The notes under the pieces were generated by a model. That model saw only the letters and a program-made list of their open reading frames with translations, did no database searches and was not told the DNA's origin. Below are positions 34,414 through 44,825 of a stretch of 64,000 nucleotides of DNA, one piece after another; the stretch's first letter is position 1; every line of letters begins with the position of its first letter. Made by a program: the position numbers and the translations under genes. Origin of the DNA: Cladopsammia gracilis (lineage: Eukaryota; Cnidaria; Anthozoa; Scleractinia; Dendrophylliidae); assembly GCA_022457155.1 (NCBI GenBank), contig JAJGOT010000418.1, positions 541,001 through 605,000 of the forward strand, read 5' to 3'.

Positions 34414-37400
34414 CCAGTCGGTCAGGTCAGTCAGTCTTTATTGTGGCCAATTTACTTTATCAACTTAGTTGATTAAACTACATTTTTGTGTTTCACTCCG
34501 CCCCATCCTCACAGCACAACAGTTTGTTCACAAATTACCCTTTTAGCCAGTCAGTAAGTTGGCCATGCAGTCAGTCCGCCATTCAGTAACGAAACCATGC
34601 TCTCAGTCAGTCAGTCAGTCAGTCAGTCAGTCTGTACATATCAACCAGCACTTGTCAATAAAATTAGTAAATTAGCGTTGTCAGTCAGCGAGTCATTCAA
34701 CTATAATCTTACCTCTGGCCGGGAGTGGCGGTTGAGTCGTGACTGCAGCAATATTGGTCGTATCTAAACACACAACATCATCAGCTCTCTCAGGAAAATT
34801 CTCACACGCCATTCTCTCGGGCCATCTAAAACCATACTGGATTAATAAAGGCTGACATCCACTCCTTACTCGAGAACAAAGACCTCTACATGGCGGTGGG
34901 GGATGGTCCAACATATTCGTGCAAAGAGGCGCATAAAGGGAACATAGAAAGAACGCCAATTCCGCAGAACAGTTGACTCTTACCAGCGGCCAAAACTGGT
35001 TAATTTCCAACGATGCTTCGCTTTGAGTATTGTGACGAAAAATGTTGGGAAACTCCGTCATGTTGTAAGGTACGCTCTTGCACAGTGGGATTGACAAGAC
35101 TTGGCATTTGCCTAAAAAGAAAAATTTCAACTTTTCAGGTATTTTCCTCTTTGTCCCCTGTCGGGAAGTTTTACGTCAAAAATGGTATTAAAGTTGCACT
35201 GGCGAGTTTCTGAAGCAGCATCCGTTCTTCAATGAAAAGGCAAACTAGAATAGAATCTGTTTTCAGGCCTCCCTTATCACCAATTATACTTTTTTCATTC
35301 ACCAATTCTTCTTTTTCATGTATATACACCTAATTGCAGAAACGTTGTCATATAAAATACAAAATACCAAATACGAATTAATTACCTACATTATATTCTC
35401 AAAGGTATTTTTTGAATACAAGACCTTTCAACAGCTATTTCTTCCTTACAAATTTCTTTTAAATAAATAAACTCATTTTTATCTCAGGAATGAATAGGTT
35501 TTTTATTTCTTAACAATTGCTCGTCTTTTATCCTTTGTGAATATCATTAACTGAAGGTAATTATTTCCTATTTTGTAATTTGTATTTTCTATGATGTTTC
35601 TACAGTAAGTTGTATACAGTGTATATACAGTGAGTCGACAGTGTATATACAGTGTATATGCAGTGAGTCTACAGTGTATATACAGTGTATATACAGTGTC
35701 TATACAGTGAGTCTACAGTGTACATATACAGTGTATATGCAGTGTATATCCAAGCAGTCGGGTGATGACAATAAAGAAAAAAATTAATGTCAACCAGGAG
35801 ATACTGTTCTAATGTAATTTCAAACAGATGGATGAGGAGAATAAACAAAACCATCAACTAGTACTTACTTTTAGTCATCGACATATAATTTGTCCTTACA
35901 ACATCAAGATTTTGTGAATATTAAGCAAACTGATGAAAGTTATCTGAAAATTCATCTTCAAGGACATTGTTAATACGTCGATCTATTATGCGACTGTGAC
36001 GTCATTTTACCTCATATGGGAAAGAGAACATGCAAAATATCCGAGCGTATCACACAGTAGATTGCCGTATTACACCTTAGCATCCCGGTTTCAAGACACA
36101 AGCTATCATAATGATATAAGAATTTCAGTCGAATAATAAATCCCTTAATTGCTTACTGGATGGTCTAACAGATAATACGTGCGGACATTTTACTCATTGC
36201 TCGCATTTTTTCTCGCCCCTGCGGGGCTAGAAAAAATACTACGCAACTCCTAAAATATCCGCGCGTATTATCTGTTAAACCATTGAATAAGGTGTATATC
36301 TCAACGTATTCTTTGAACTAATACCAACAGCGAAATTGTACGGCGACTGAACTGAAATAATTGAGACTTACCTAATGGTGGCGACTTAGTAACAGGAGAA
36401 ACCATGGTAACGGGCACTTCAATTGACGGTCCCATGTAACAGGCAGCCTCGCCTTTTCTTGGAAAGTTTTTGCATTTGTGATCCGTGGGCCAGTGAAAGT
36501 TAATTTGCTTAATGGAGCGCTTACACTGCGTTCTGGTTTGTTTGCACAATTCTCTGCATGGAGGCAAGACGGGATTGGAGCCATTGCAGGGTGGGGCGTA
36601 CATTGGACACAGGAAATGGGCCAATACAGTCGAACATTCTTTGGCAGCGATTTTAAAGAGTCCATTAAACTGATTGATTCGTTCACGTGCATCTCGCTCG
36701 GTCACATGACCAAAGTAGTTAGGACGCTGCGCATTCCAGGGAGGCAGAGTCTTGACGTGATTAATGCACTGGGATAACATTATAGGCTTGCATCCTGTTG
36801 CTGTGCGTATAAAGAAAGTTTATAACAATAAATGGTTTGCGCTGAACTGATTCGAAAGAGGACTCGTATTTATACTTGCACGCGGGAATAAAAAAAAGAG
36901 GAGACATGAGCCTATGTTGGAGTTCTTTCTCGTGCTTCGTGCTCGCGAGAATTGCCTGTTCTGTGATTACTAACATTTGATTTGCTTGTCATGCAGTGGG
37001 TGAAACCATAAAATCTGAAAGTAATGCTTACCAAGGCTAATTATAACGTAATCTGGTAAGGGAGTCCATCGTGATTCTCAGTATAGTTAGAGCTTTTAAC
37101 TGTACATCACTAGAAATCAGCAGCTTAACTATTCCAGTCCTGTTCCATTGCACGACTCAAGCTTTTAATCTGGCATTCGGTTAAAGAGCAAAGAAAAACT
37201 ATTACCTCGCGTGTTCTTTGGCCAGGAGCCATTAAAACACTGTGTGCCACTCTCTTTAGGTAGACGGCGACATCTCATGGCAGGATGTAACTTGATTCCA
37301 AATCTCTTCAGTTCATTCCTACAGCCTTTCGTAGCACGCTTGCAGAGCTCTTTACAGGGAGGAACAGGCTTACGAGTGCCATTACATGGAGGTGCCAAAA

Positions 37401-40400
37401 AGGAGCACAATAAAGGTCCCATATTAGAAGAGCACCCACTCCTTAGGAGCCGTTCAAACTTCCTGGTGTCCATCGTTGCTACGGCTTCGCGTTGCGTTTG
37501 ATGATTTAAAAGGTTTGGATACTGGACCATTGTGTACGGCATATTTTGACAGAATGGAATTGTCATTAGTTCGCATTCACCTGCTAAAAAATATACGTGT
37601 AAAAAATGCGAAAAGGTACAGTATTTACTCCAATAAGCGCATCCTCTCGCTTAGCCCCACCTCTCCACCTCTCCCTCCCCAAATTCCCATTTCCCCCTAA
37701 CATTTGCGGCCTGAACGGCAACATAAAGGAGATTAATGCCTCGGGAGCAGGAAACTCCTTCTGGAGAGTTTATGAGGAGGAAACCTTTACACGGACCATT
37801 CGATTATTTCCATGTTATCACAATTTTTTATATCTTGCTTGTCTTAAATCATAAATATTTGATCAAAATGCCTCCTTTTATTCTTTGTTCTTTTATTCAA
37901 GAAAATACGTTATCCATACCTTGTGGAGATCTGGAAAGTCGCGCGCGTTTTCCATTGGTGTCCTGTCCGCGCGTGATTCCTCGTTGTGTCAAAAAGGAGC
38001 TTTTTGCTTTGTCATCGCTCTCGGTAACACCATCTGTTGAGCGCAAAACAATTATGCTACACTTTTGAATTCGTGTTTTTCTTTTATCTTGTCCTGGCTT
38101 TTTATTTTACAGTTTGCATGTTATCGATGCGAGAACAATGCTCTTACGTTCAACGCGTCTTTCTTGCACGACCGAAAAAGCATTTTGCGGCCTTCTTTCG
38201 AGTTTAACAACACCCTGACCTTTAAGTATCCAATTATCAGGGTCTGCGTAGGAGGCCAAAAATGCATCAGCAAACGATTTCCGTTATGCTCTCTTGAATT
38301 TTCCGCAATCGAGTTCCGCCATGTTTTTTTACAAGGTAAGAAACTAAAAATGGAATAGACACAACCATACTGAAACAAAACATATATTCCATTTATCCCA
38401 CTGCGACACATGGCGGCTAATGAAATCAAATGGCTTCTCAACTTTTGTCTGTTGATTTTCCTCTATCCCCCAAAAAAGGAGCCTGTGCGGACTTTTAAAG
38501 TAAACGGTACATTTCTATACAGAGTAAGATCGAAGGAAACCATCCAGGGAGACGATGTTCTGGTTTCTGTGGTTTCTGCAGACAATGAACGGCGGGGGGG
38601 GGGGGGGGGGGGGGGGGGGGGAGAGGGGGGTGGATACCTAATATATTGGGCTCCACCCGGATGGGGTGCCTTTTTCTCTTTTGTGGTATACGAAATGGTA
38701 GTGATGGTCGCAAAAATAGACTGACAGCTGAAAGGGTAGCAAATCTAAGGGCGCTTACCATTTGTCAGAACTGCCGGCCGGCCGGACCACTCAATTCGTA
38801 AATATTATTCCATTATTTGTCAGAACTGGTCGGCCAGACTGGTAAATTTGGAAATAGTATGCACCCTTTGGAGGAACTTGTAGGAACAAGTCTTCAAAAA
38901 GATGCATTCTAGATACAAACGGACCGGTCTATCTATCTAATGGCATGCGCCCGTACCAGTCCGGCACAGTTATCAATTTTGATAACCTCGACAAAAACAA
39001 ACCATTAGCCAATCGCTGCTCCAGTTTTCGTTCACGTGACATTAGTGCGTAGCAACAGTCTTAAATTCAATATGGCGGACGATGCGACGGGAAGGAAGGA
39101 GTTTATAAATCTTATAAAACATTACAATGCAATTTATTCGACTGAATTTTAAGCTGCATCACAGCATATTGTGGAAAAGAAAAAGAAACGTATCGAACAT
39201 ACTATTATTGTCCACAGTTATTTCGAATAGTTTCATGTTTCGATTTCCAAATCAACCTCGTCTTGATTTTTGATGAGCAACACTGAAATGTTACGAGTAA
39301 AATGACAAAATGAAGGTAGACGACGGTTATTCTGTTAATTCTGTTTATTGAGACTGATGTGATAACATTGATAATTGTATTTATTCATTCAAGCTTCTTT
39401 TTCTTGGAGGAAGCTGGCGAAGCTGGTTGTTCAACAATCTGTAGAAAATATAAACGAAACAAAAGTAAATACATTTTGGTTTTACAAAGGGCAATACTGC
39501 TACTATAATGACGTTTTTGATTTGCATGGTCCAAGCGGAGAGCTGAAATTACTTTTAATTTACATGTGCGAAGCGTGTTTAGGAGCAAAACCATCTCTCA
39601 CTATGAAATGAAAATTAAATATTTATTGTCAACAGTAAGCGACTCTCCTCTGTCCCTCTGGTTATATACTGAACATACAAATAGCTTACCTCTATAGCCA
39701 TATCTAATCCCTCGCTTCCCATTTCTGCGATGGCCAAATTAATCTTACTTGGACAATTATGGACAATTATGCAATCAGAACTTTTCTTCTGACATGAACT
39801 GAACTATCCAACAAAAAAACACTTGTAACCAAAACATTTTCAGTGAAATTCATGCAAATCACACTTCTGAAACCAAATGACTCACTCACTCGCTGAACTC
39901 ACTCATCCTATTCATGCCCACTGGCACACAAGGTGGCAAAAAAATATTCTTTATACAAAAAAAATATTTATATATAAATGCATGCTACATTACAACAGGC
40001 ATATAATGTGAGCTAAGCTAAAGAATGGTTTCACAAGTAAGCACACATGGTTTTATAGCAATCAACAAATCAATAACTTTCCCATTAACATCATGCATAT
40101 TTACCTCTTTACGCAAGAGTAAGGCATCCTCAGTGGTAGAGGAACAATCTTTAACAAGTTCTTCTTTCTTGACAGGGTTACTCCTTGCCTTAGTCAACTT
40201 TCTGGCCAATTACTGTAGTAATCAATGAGGGGAAAGTTAAATGATTATTACTCACCACACAATTTGCCCTTCTTATCTCAAATAAGTAATGATTTTGCCT
40301 TTAATTTTGCCCCTTAAAAATGGGTTGGTTACTAGATCATACTCGCTTTCATATTTTTTATCTCAGTACCAGTTTCCTGATATTGAGACCGTTCTCAGGT

Positions 40401-43400
40401 TTTGAGTATTACACATGTACAGTAAATATATCAATGGTTTAACCAGATATCTCTTTCTAAATAGATTGCAAAGTACAGAAATTTATACTGACACCAGTTT
40501 TGTGATGAATCTCTTTGGGAAAATCTAAATCTCATTATCTGGATTCTTAAAATCCAAAACCAAATTATGTGCTCTACAAAATTTCATGTGCAAATTTTGA
40601 ACCTTCACAATCTCAATCAGATGCATTCATCTAATGAAAATCCTGATTTTGGGAATCATGACTGTTTGCTTGACAGTAAATTAATGCTGTCTGTGTTTAT
40701 GAAATTGGTACATGTACATGTAAGTTAGTCATTGTTTTGTTCTTCAAAAATAAAAAGGTATTTTATCCTGCTTTTGGTGACCGGACTAAGAATCTTTCTT
40801 TGAGAACAAAAGTCATGTTGCCAACATGAACAAGCCAGATTGTAAGATTGAATAGGCCATTTCCGAGTTACCTTTTGCCTCTGTCTCAAAACGAGTCTTC
40901 GTGCGAAACCATTCAGATGCAAATCAGTTTTACTCACAAGTTCATTTTCATGCAAATCAAACTCATTTTCATTTGAATGGTTTCGCACGAAGCCTCATTT
41001 TGAAACAGAGGCAAAAGGTAATTCGGAAATGGCCTATTGTTATCGCAGATAATCTATTTTCTTAAGTCTTGCTCATTTCAGTCATAACATCAATGTAAGT
41101 CATAAAATTTGATCTCAGATTATCCCAAAATATGCAACATTAATAATTTATGCATAATTAGGTATAGCAGAAAATACAACATGATTGCACGACTTGAAAT
41201 ACATTACATGTACAATGTACCTTGGTGCAAGTGTCTCATCCCTTTGTAAAAGAACATCACTGGTGCCAACCTCCGCACAACATACACTAGTAAGGATGCT
41301 TATTTGGGCACGATTGTCCTTTCGCACAGTCCACTTCTTCATTAAAACTTGGTCATTGTCAATTGCCGTCAATAGGTCATTTTCAGGCATGGTGGGCACT
41401 TCCATTGTTAACCCATCAACCCATGACTTCATGATTGTGTATTGCCCCGCAGGGTGCAATTTCCCATACATATTGACAGCCATTTTGCTTCGTGCAATCG
41501 AGTACATCACAAGGTTTGATCCAAACATTATTGGACTAATGAAGTTTGGCCTCACTAAACCATACATATGGTCAACAGCCATAACTTTTTTGACGGGTTT
41601 CGTACTGCTATCACTCAACCCATTGACTACACTTTTAAGGACAACATTTTGCGACGTAAGCCAAGATTCAGGTGTCACTGTCAACAGATCACAAATGTTC
41701 TTGTAACTTCGGTCGCAATTGTCAGCTTTCATGTTTTCCCTCTCGAGGGAAAAGATAGTTTCAACTAATTTCAAAAGTAGCTGTCTATCAATTTTTTTCA
41801 CAGATGAAAATATATCGTTAGGATCAATAAAAACAAGCCCAAAACGAGAGCAAACGTCGTGACATATGCTTTTGCTAACTCCTCATCAATAAGATGCAAG
41901 TTCTCTGATATGTTGTGAAAAATATCACAAGAGGTTTTCTCAGACTCATCTTCTTCTTCTTCCCCACTCGCCATATCACTTCCACTTGCCACATCAACTC
42001 GTTTCCATTTCTTAGTCAGACTTGGTCTTCCAACCTTTTTGTTTCAAATACACGAGGTTCCTTCTGTGTGAGGCTTCCAAGAATATGAAGTACATGTATT
42101 AGTCAGACCAGGAGTAGGTTCTCCTCTTGAAGCTGACTCTCTTAGGCGATAAAAATGTCTCACACGACTGACAAATATGTGGTGGATGTATGAAGTCATT
42201 GTCTTCTTCAATATCGATGCCATAATCTCTTCTAAATTCATTCTTGAAATTACCTTTGGCTTTAGCACTTTTTTTGGTGGTCTTCCCACAAAATCGACAA
42301 AGGTTTGCTATTTTCCTTTTATGTTCATCAGATGCCATCTAAATTCCAGGTACATGGAGCAAGCACCAAAACCTACAGGATCACAACCAGCCGGTTAAAA
42401 CAGTCATAATTGTTCAAGGGCAGCATTTGGAAAACGGTTAAATACAAAACGGTCGACGTAAGGAACAACAGATTCGAGTGTAATTCCCTAGTCAAGCCTT
42501 ATTAAACGGAGCACACAACGACTAGACTTTCAATAAAGTCCTTCGTCTTCTTTATGGCCCGCCGGGACGAAGATACCCCGAATAATAAACAGACAGATAA
42601 CAGCAACGTTGAAAACACAAAATGGCGGTTAGTAACGGAATTAGACCGTGAATCAAGACCACCCCATGCACTTTTTTCCTACAGTTTGCATTCGGATAAA
42701 TAACAGTTGCATCGAAAGAAAATAGTTTGAAGATCAGCTCCATAATTTTTTTGACTGTGACAAAATTATTTTACTAACCTAACCTTAAAGGCAAAGTTGA
42801 AAAACCTACCTCATTTGAACGTGATATTCCAACCGCCCTGTCACTTCTCGTGCAAAAATTTCACATCTATCATTCCGTGGTGACCGCCATCTTTCTTGCA
42901 CTTGAAGAACAGTGCCCTTTTCACCAATCTCCAATAGAATTATGGGTACATAAGGCGAGCAATACCGAATAAAAAACGAACAACACGAACGGGGTACGAA
43001 AATCTTCGATTTCCAAAATGGCCGCCATGTTGTGACGTAACGTGGTTATCAAAATTGATAACTGTGCCGGACTGCGTACCCTAAGTATTAAAAAGGGTAG
43101 CAAAAACTGGAGCAGCATTCACAGCATTTATGTTACCCCGTATAGGAAAATCTGCTTATTTTTAAGGTATAACAAAGGGGTACAATTTTCTGTCGTGTAT
43201 GTGAAAGAGTAAGGGGTTGAAACTTCGGGTGCAGCTCCCCCCCCCCCCCCCCCCATGAAACTTGATTGAGTACCCCCGGGAATAAAACAAAAAGAAGAAA
43301 ACAGAAAGCATTTAGAAATACGAACCACACTTTCAATTTGCTTCCTTCGAATTCTGATAATAAAATTAGAAGAGTGGCAGTAGTTCTACTCATACTACGA

Positions 43401-43801
43401 TCAATAAAGTTATGGAAGGGATTTAGTAACACAAATATACAGTATGAATAATCTCTCGATAAAGGCAACTGATATGGACCTTTGAGCAAATATATAAAGT
43501 TACAGAACACATGAACGCTATTGAGGAGTTACATATTCCCGTTAATTTGTTTTATATTTTGTTTAAATGGTCTTTCTCTCATGAGGAAGAAGGTTAAAAA
43601 CATCGTAGCAATACCTTGTAGCGGCTTGAAATCTTCAAGAGTGTTTCTCAAACTTGTTATTTCATCCTGAATCAACACGACACTAGCAATCAAAACAACA
43701 ACTGCCCCGGCCAGCAAAACCACAGCGGCCAACATGATCCGCTGACCTGTTTTAGGCTGTGTCTTGTTTGTCTTCTCCGTCATGGCGTCCGCTGAAGACA
43801 T
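25492..43801 (-). CDS. Type II membrane protein with seven Frizzled-type cysteine-rich domains
   Basis: Frizzled CRDs bind Wnt ligands or lipids; here an extracellular array is tethered by an N-terminal anchor. Exons in transcript order: 43615-43801, 37206-37580, 36372-36794, 34713-35111, 32105-32500, 29072-29467, 27169-27564, 25492-25883. Every junction is phase 1 and the total is 2964 nt, 987 residues plus stop. Exon 1 encodes a short polar N terminus and one membrane segment (about residues 22-44, LAAVVLLAGAVVVLIASVVL) with no cleavable signal. Each later exon is one complete CRD with ten cysteines and the family pattern (IPLC, N-T-FPN, FLCS-YAP-C, PCRELC, WPE, CxxFP). Linkers are Thr/Pro/Ser-rich. 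Stop TAA is followed by AATAAA. Corin and MFRP share the type II plus Fz plan but have one or two CRDs. Joining exon 1 to the CRDs is inferred from phase and strand; further exons in the 6-kb first intron are possible. CRD exons are certain. Confidence 0.8.
26759..27027. mobile_element. 269-bp MITE with TA target duplication and a readable empty site
   Basis: Ends GAGCAGTTTTCAA and TTGAAAACTGCTC are inverted; TA lies outside each. The duplicated unit reads gcaaatatgctacac at 31947-31961 with no insert, so the site before insertion is visible. The element entered unit 1 after the duplication. Confidence 0.85.
28150..28800. repeat. (TCAG)n-based satellite, unit 1
   Basis: Starts as a longer unit (agccagtctgtcagtcag, ccagttagtcatcaaatc) and decays into nearly pure TCAG. 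Lies in the intron between two CRD exons. Frames through it are Ser/Gln repeats and not genes. Confidence 0.9.
29072..29467 (-). CDS. CRD exon, B type, unit 1
   Basis: Acceptor tttttag before GCAAATGCGAAG, donor AGAG|gtaaga. Ten cysteines; reads IPLCKSVPYNMTVFPNIF near the start and FRWPERMACENFPE near the end. It is the fifth intact CRD of the multi-CRD gene and differs from the unit 2 copy at scattered residues, so it diverged more than the adjacent A' pair. Confidence 0.9.
30075..30300 (-). pseudogene. Truncated CRD exon (C' type), cut by a transposon
   Basis: The 3' half of a C-type CRD (PPCRELCKQTRTQCKRSIKQ onward, nearly identical to 36372-36600) and its donor TTAG|gtaag remain. The 5' half with the first cysteines and the acceptor is missing: sequence leaves the exon exactly at the end of a 1526-bp inverted-repeat element. 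Because all CRD exons are phase 1 on both sides, skipping this exon keeps the gene in frame. Confidence 0.85.
30968..31157. mobile_element. 190-bp MITE, AATAGGCCATTTGCA family
   Basis: Ends AATAGGCCATTTGCACGATG and its inverse; arms share tgactacaactaccagaat. A second copy in opposite internal orientation is at 55747-55936. Confidence 0.8.
31459..31527 (+). other. tRNA-like sequence (tRNA pseudogene or SINE head)
   Basis: A 7-bp acceptor stem can form (CTTTGAT with GTCAAGG, three wobbles), with an A-box-like tggcctagtggttaaga, an anticodon stem CTGCG/CGCAG around loop TTATGGC, and a B box gttcgagtcc. The would-be anticodon is ATG and the D and T stems are imperfect. It sits inside a transposon, so a functional tRNA gene is unlikely. 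Confidence 0.45.
32105..32500 (-). CDS. CRD exon, A' type, unit 2
   Basis: Ten cysteines, phase 1 on both sides, donor GTCG|gtaagt. Its translation is identical to the unit 1 copy at 27169-27564, which points to a very recent duplication or gene conversion. It is the fourth intact CRD in the array. Confidence 0.9.
33080..34440. repeat. (TCAG)n-based satellite, unit 2, about twice as long as in unit 1
   Basis: Same family as 28150-28800, here dominated by a higher-order unit of about 56 bp (gtcatcaaatcagccagtct, gtaagtcagtcaatcagtca). Ends in the same unique sequence (tttattgtggccaatttac) as unit 1, so the two arrays are allelic in position but have expanded separately. Confidence 0.9.
35590..35760. 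repeat. tatacagtg tandem repeat
   Basis: Short repeats of gtgtatatacagtg/gagtctacagtg; a shorter version is at 29690-29745 in unit 1. Intron of the CRD gene. Confidence 0.8.
36372..36794 (-). CDS. CRD exon, C type, intact copy
   Basis: Acceptor caacag before GATGCAAGCC, donor TTAG|gtaagt, 423 bases, ten cysteines (SQCINHV, FLCPMYAPPC, PPCRELCKQ, HKCKNFP). It is the intact counterpart of the truncated exon at 30075-30300 and the second CRD of the array. Confidence 0.9.
37206..37580 (-). CDS. CRD exon, D type, first CRD of the array
   Basis: Acceptor ttttttagcag, donor CGAG|gtaata, 375 bases and ten cysteines (IPFCQNMPYTM, LLCSFLAPPC, PPCKELCKRATKGC). It lies outside the duplicated block and is single copy here. 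Phase 1 entry matches the donor of the membrane-anchor exon at 43615-43801. Confidence 0.9.
38112..38335 (+). other. Possible exon on the plus strand, unrecognised
   Basis: A strong acceptor (ctttttattttacag) and donor (CAAG|gtaaga) bracket an open 224-base stretch reading ACYRCENNALTFNASFLHD and CVGGQKCISKRFPLC. It lies antisense in the first intron of the CRD gene. No partner exon or family was recognised, so it may be a chance pairing of splice-like sites. Confidence 0.25.
38745..38951. mobile_element. MITE remnant of the AAGGGCGCTTACCATTTG family, probably split by the RAG1-N-like element
   Basis: Begins CTAAGGGCGCTTACCATTTG like the intact copy at 52642-52969 and carries the same ccggccggacc/tcagaactggtcggccag words. 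Its far side may be represented by ccctaag just after 43079. Confidence 0.55.
39072..40848. other. Left part of the RAG1-N-like element; no firm gene
   Basis: A plus-strand ATG near 39071 opens a 26-codon frame (MADDATGRKEFINLIKHYN) that might begin a Myb/MADF-type domain but ends at TAA. A 78-codon plus frame at 39375-39611 (WFYKGQYCYYNDVFDLHG) and a 63-codon minus frame at 40018-40209 are unrecognised; they may be exons of the element's own genes. Confidence 0.35.
40849..41038. mobile_element. 190-bp MITE nested in the RAG1-N-like element
   Basis: Ends AATAGGCCATTTCCGA and its inverse; arms of about 60 bases are nearly complementary (ttttgcctctg, cgtgcgaaaccattc). The terminal AATAGGCCATTT is shared with the family at 30968 and 55747, so these may be related. 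Confidence 0.75.
41148..42338 (-). CDS. RAG1 N-terminal-like zinc-binding protein gene of a transposon
   Basis: Exon 1 starts at 42338 (MASDEHKRKIANLCRFCG) and reads on to IDIEEDNDFIHPPHICQSC. The CxxCG ... IHP-x3-CxxC spacing is that of the RAG1 N-terminal zinc-binding region; that pattern continues with a W-x-PHT motif, found here as YSWKPHT near 42060-42075 but in another frame, so a frameshift or missed intron lies around 42100-42160. A second exon (about 41850-42036, VGRPSLTKKWKRVDVASGSD, acidic) probably joins a long frame at 41148-41801 (ATG read at 41801, or an acceptor near 41785) with FSLERENMKADNCDRSYKNI, KPVKKVMAVDHMYGL and SIARSKMAVNMYG. That long part is not a domain I can name. 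RAG1 N-terminal-like proteins on mobile elements are known (N-RAG-TP in Aplysia). Function may be DNA or protein binding; no transposase is seen. Confidence 0.6.
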
Positions 43802-44825
43802 TCTGAACTGTTCTCCGTTTTTGCTGTATAATGAACCTACCGTTCGAGATCTGTTTAATCCTGTTTTGTATGTAAACCTTTGTGCGTCAATAGAATTGCT
43901 GACCTGTAGCGCAGCGTGTTTGATTCGTCTGCGATCTCCAGTTACATACAGTTATTTTTATATGTGACAGGTCACTTGCGTGGGGTACTCGAAGCACGCG
44001 AGCGCGAATGAAAGTCGGCTGGCGCGTGGAAACCTGATGTATGATGACGTCACCAGCTCAAAATGCACCACCAAACCTCGCTTGCACGAAATTCCTTGCA
44101 AACCTTTGACAAGTTTTGAGTGGGTATTCTTTTTTGTTTGTCACAGGTTTACACTTCGAAAGCGAGGCTTGGGGGTGAAATTAGCTAGTCTGACGTAAGC
44201 ATGCATAAGGGTTACAGGACACTCTCTTTTTTGGTGCTGAAAATTTACTGATTTATTACCGTAGAATTCCGCCGTGAATTACCAGCCCCGAGAGGCCGTA
44301 ATGGTCGTCACTTGAAGATCATAAAAATGTTTTTCATATAGCTCTACTGTGGCCAAGTCCAGATTTTGTTGTTTGTGTTGCTTTTGAGTGAACGTAGTCA
44401 GTTCTCTTTATGTCTATACTATACCATATAGCTCTCGTTCCGACACGTAAACCATATCCGATATATAAGCCTTTTATATAATTCACACATAAAACTCTTA
44501 TTTCGGCACCATTTTTGTGCCGGAGCGATGCTCACTGATCTTGAAAGTCGATCATCATGTATCGGATTGGTTTTCCTCCCAACCGTCTTAGAAGACGTCT
44601 TAGAAAGTAAACTGATTCTGTTTTAATTTTTGTCAGTGAGGTTAGATATACCAATTTTTCTCCAGCAGACAAATTTAGAATGGTCATAAAAGATATTTGG
44701 CTGCTGTGCAACGAAGCCTTCGATCAAAGTGAAAAGATATGACCAACAGTACTTTAAAACTCCTTTGCTCCAGTGATATAATAAGTGAATTTTCCAAGAG
44801 AAACTCCTTTAGTTCGTCCGTTTAA
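43802..44825. other. Upstream region of the CRD gene; no supported gene
   Basis: Probable promoter of the multi-CRD gene (minus strand) lies just above 43801; no TATA box is evident. The rest is unremarkable AT-rich sequence without long frames. Confidence 0.4.

Larger units (their letters stand above)
26657..36620. repeat. Segmental duplication of CRD exons (unit 1 about 26657-30300, unit 2 about 31846-36600)
   Basis: Both units start with gagattgg-aa-aagtgat, agaact-ttgtgagccacc and carry the same order: an A'-type CRD (27169, 32105), a repeat of cccgctaactcgaact words (27750, 32690), a (TCAG)n array (28150, 33080), a B-type CRD (29072, 34713), a tatacagtg repeat, and a C-type CRD (30075 truncated, 36372 complete). 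The two A' exons encode identical protein; the B exons differ at several residues. Confidence 0.9.
38957..43074. mobile_element. 4118-bp DNA element with 31-bp exact TIRs and CGTAC 5-bp target duplication, carrying a RAG1-N-like gene
   Basis: The first 31 bases (38957-38987, starting CAGTCCGGCACAGTTATC) are repeated exactly in inverse at 43044-43074. CGTAC lies directly outside both ends (38952-38956 and 43075-43079). Five-base duplications are known for Transib/RAG-type elements, though the ends do not start with the CAC heptamer expected there. Inside are the minus-strand RAG1-N-like gene (41148-42338), a plus-strand frame at 39375-39611 and a MITE at 40849-41038. No DDE transposase domain was recognised. 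Confidence 0.8.

Noticed and set aside
36478..36777. 99-codon plus-strand frame and the overlapping 106-codon minus frame
   Set aside because: Shadows of the C-type CRD exon in other frames.
38410..38761. Gly-rich and Pro-rich frames around 38600
   Set aside because: Translation of a poly(G) run of about 30 bases.
38957..43074. Calling the element a Transib or ProtoRAG transposon
   Set aside because: The TSD length fits, but the ends do not begin with the CAC heptamer and no RAG1 catalytic core or RAG2 was seen.
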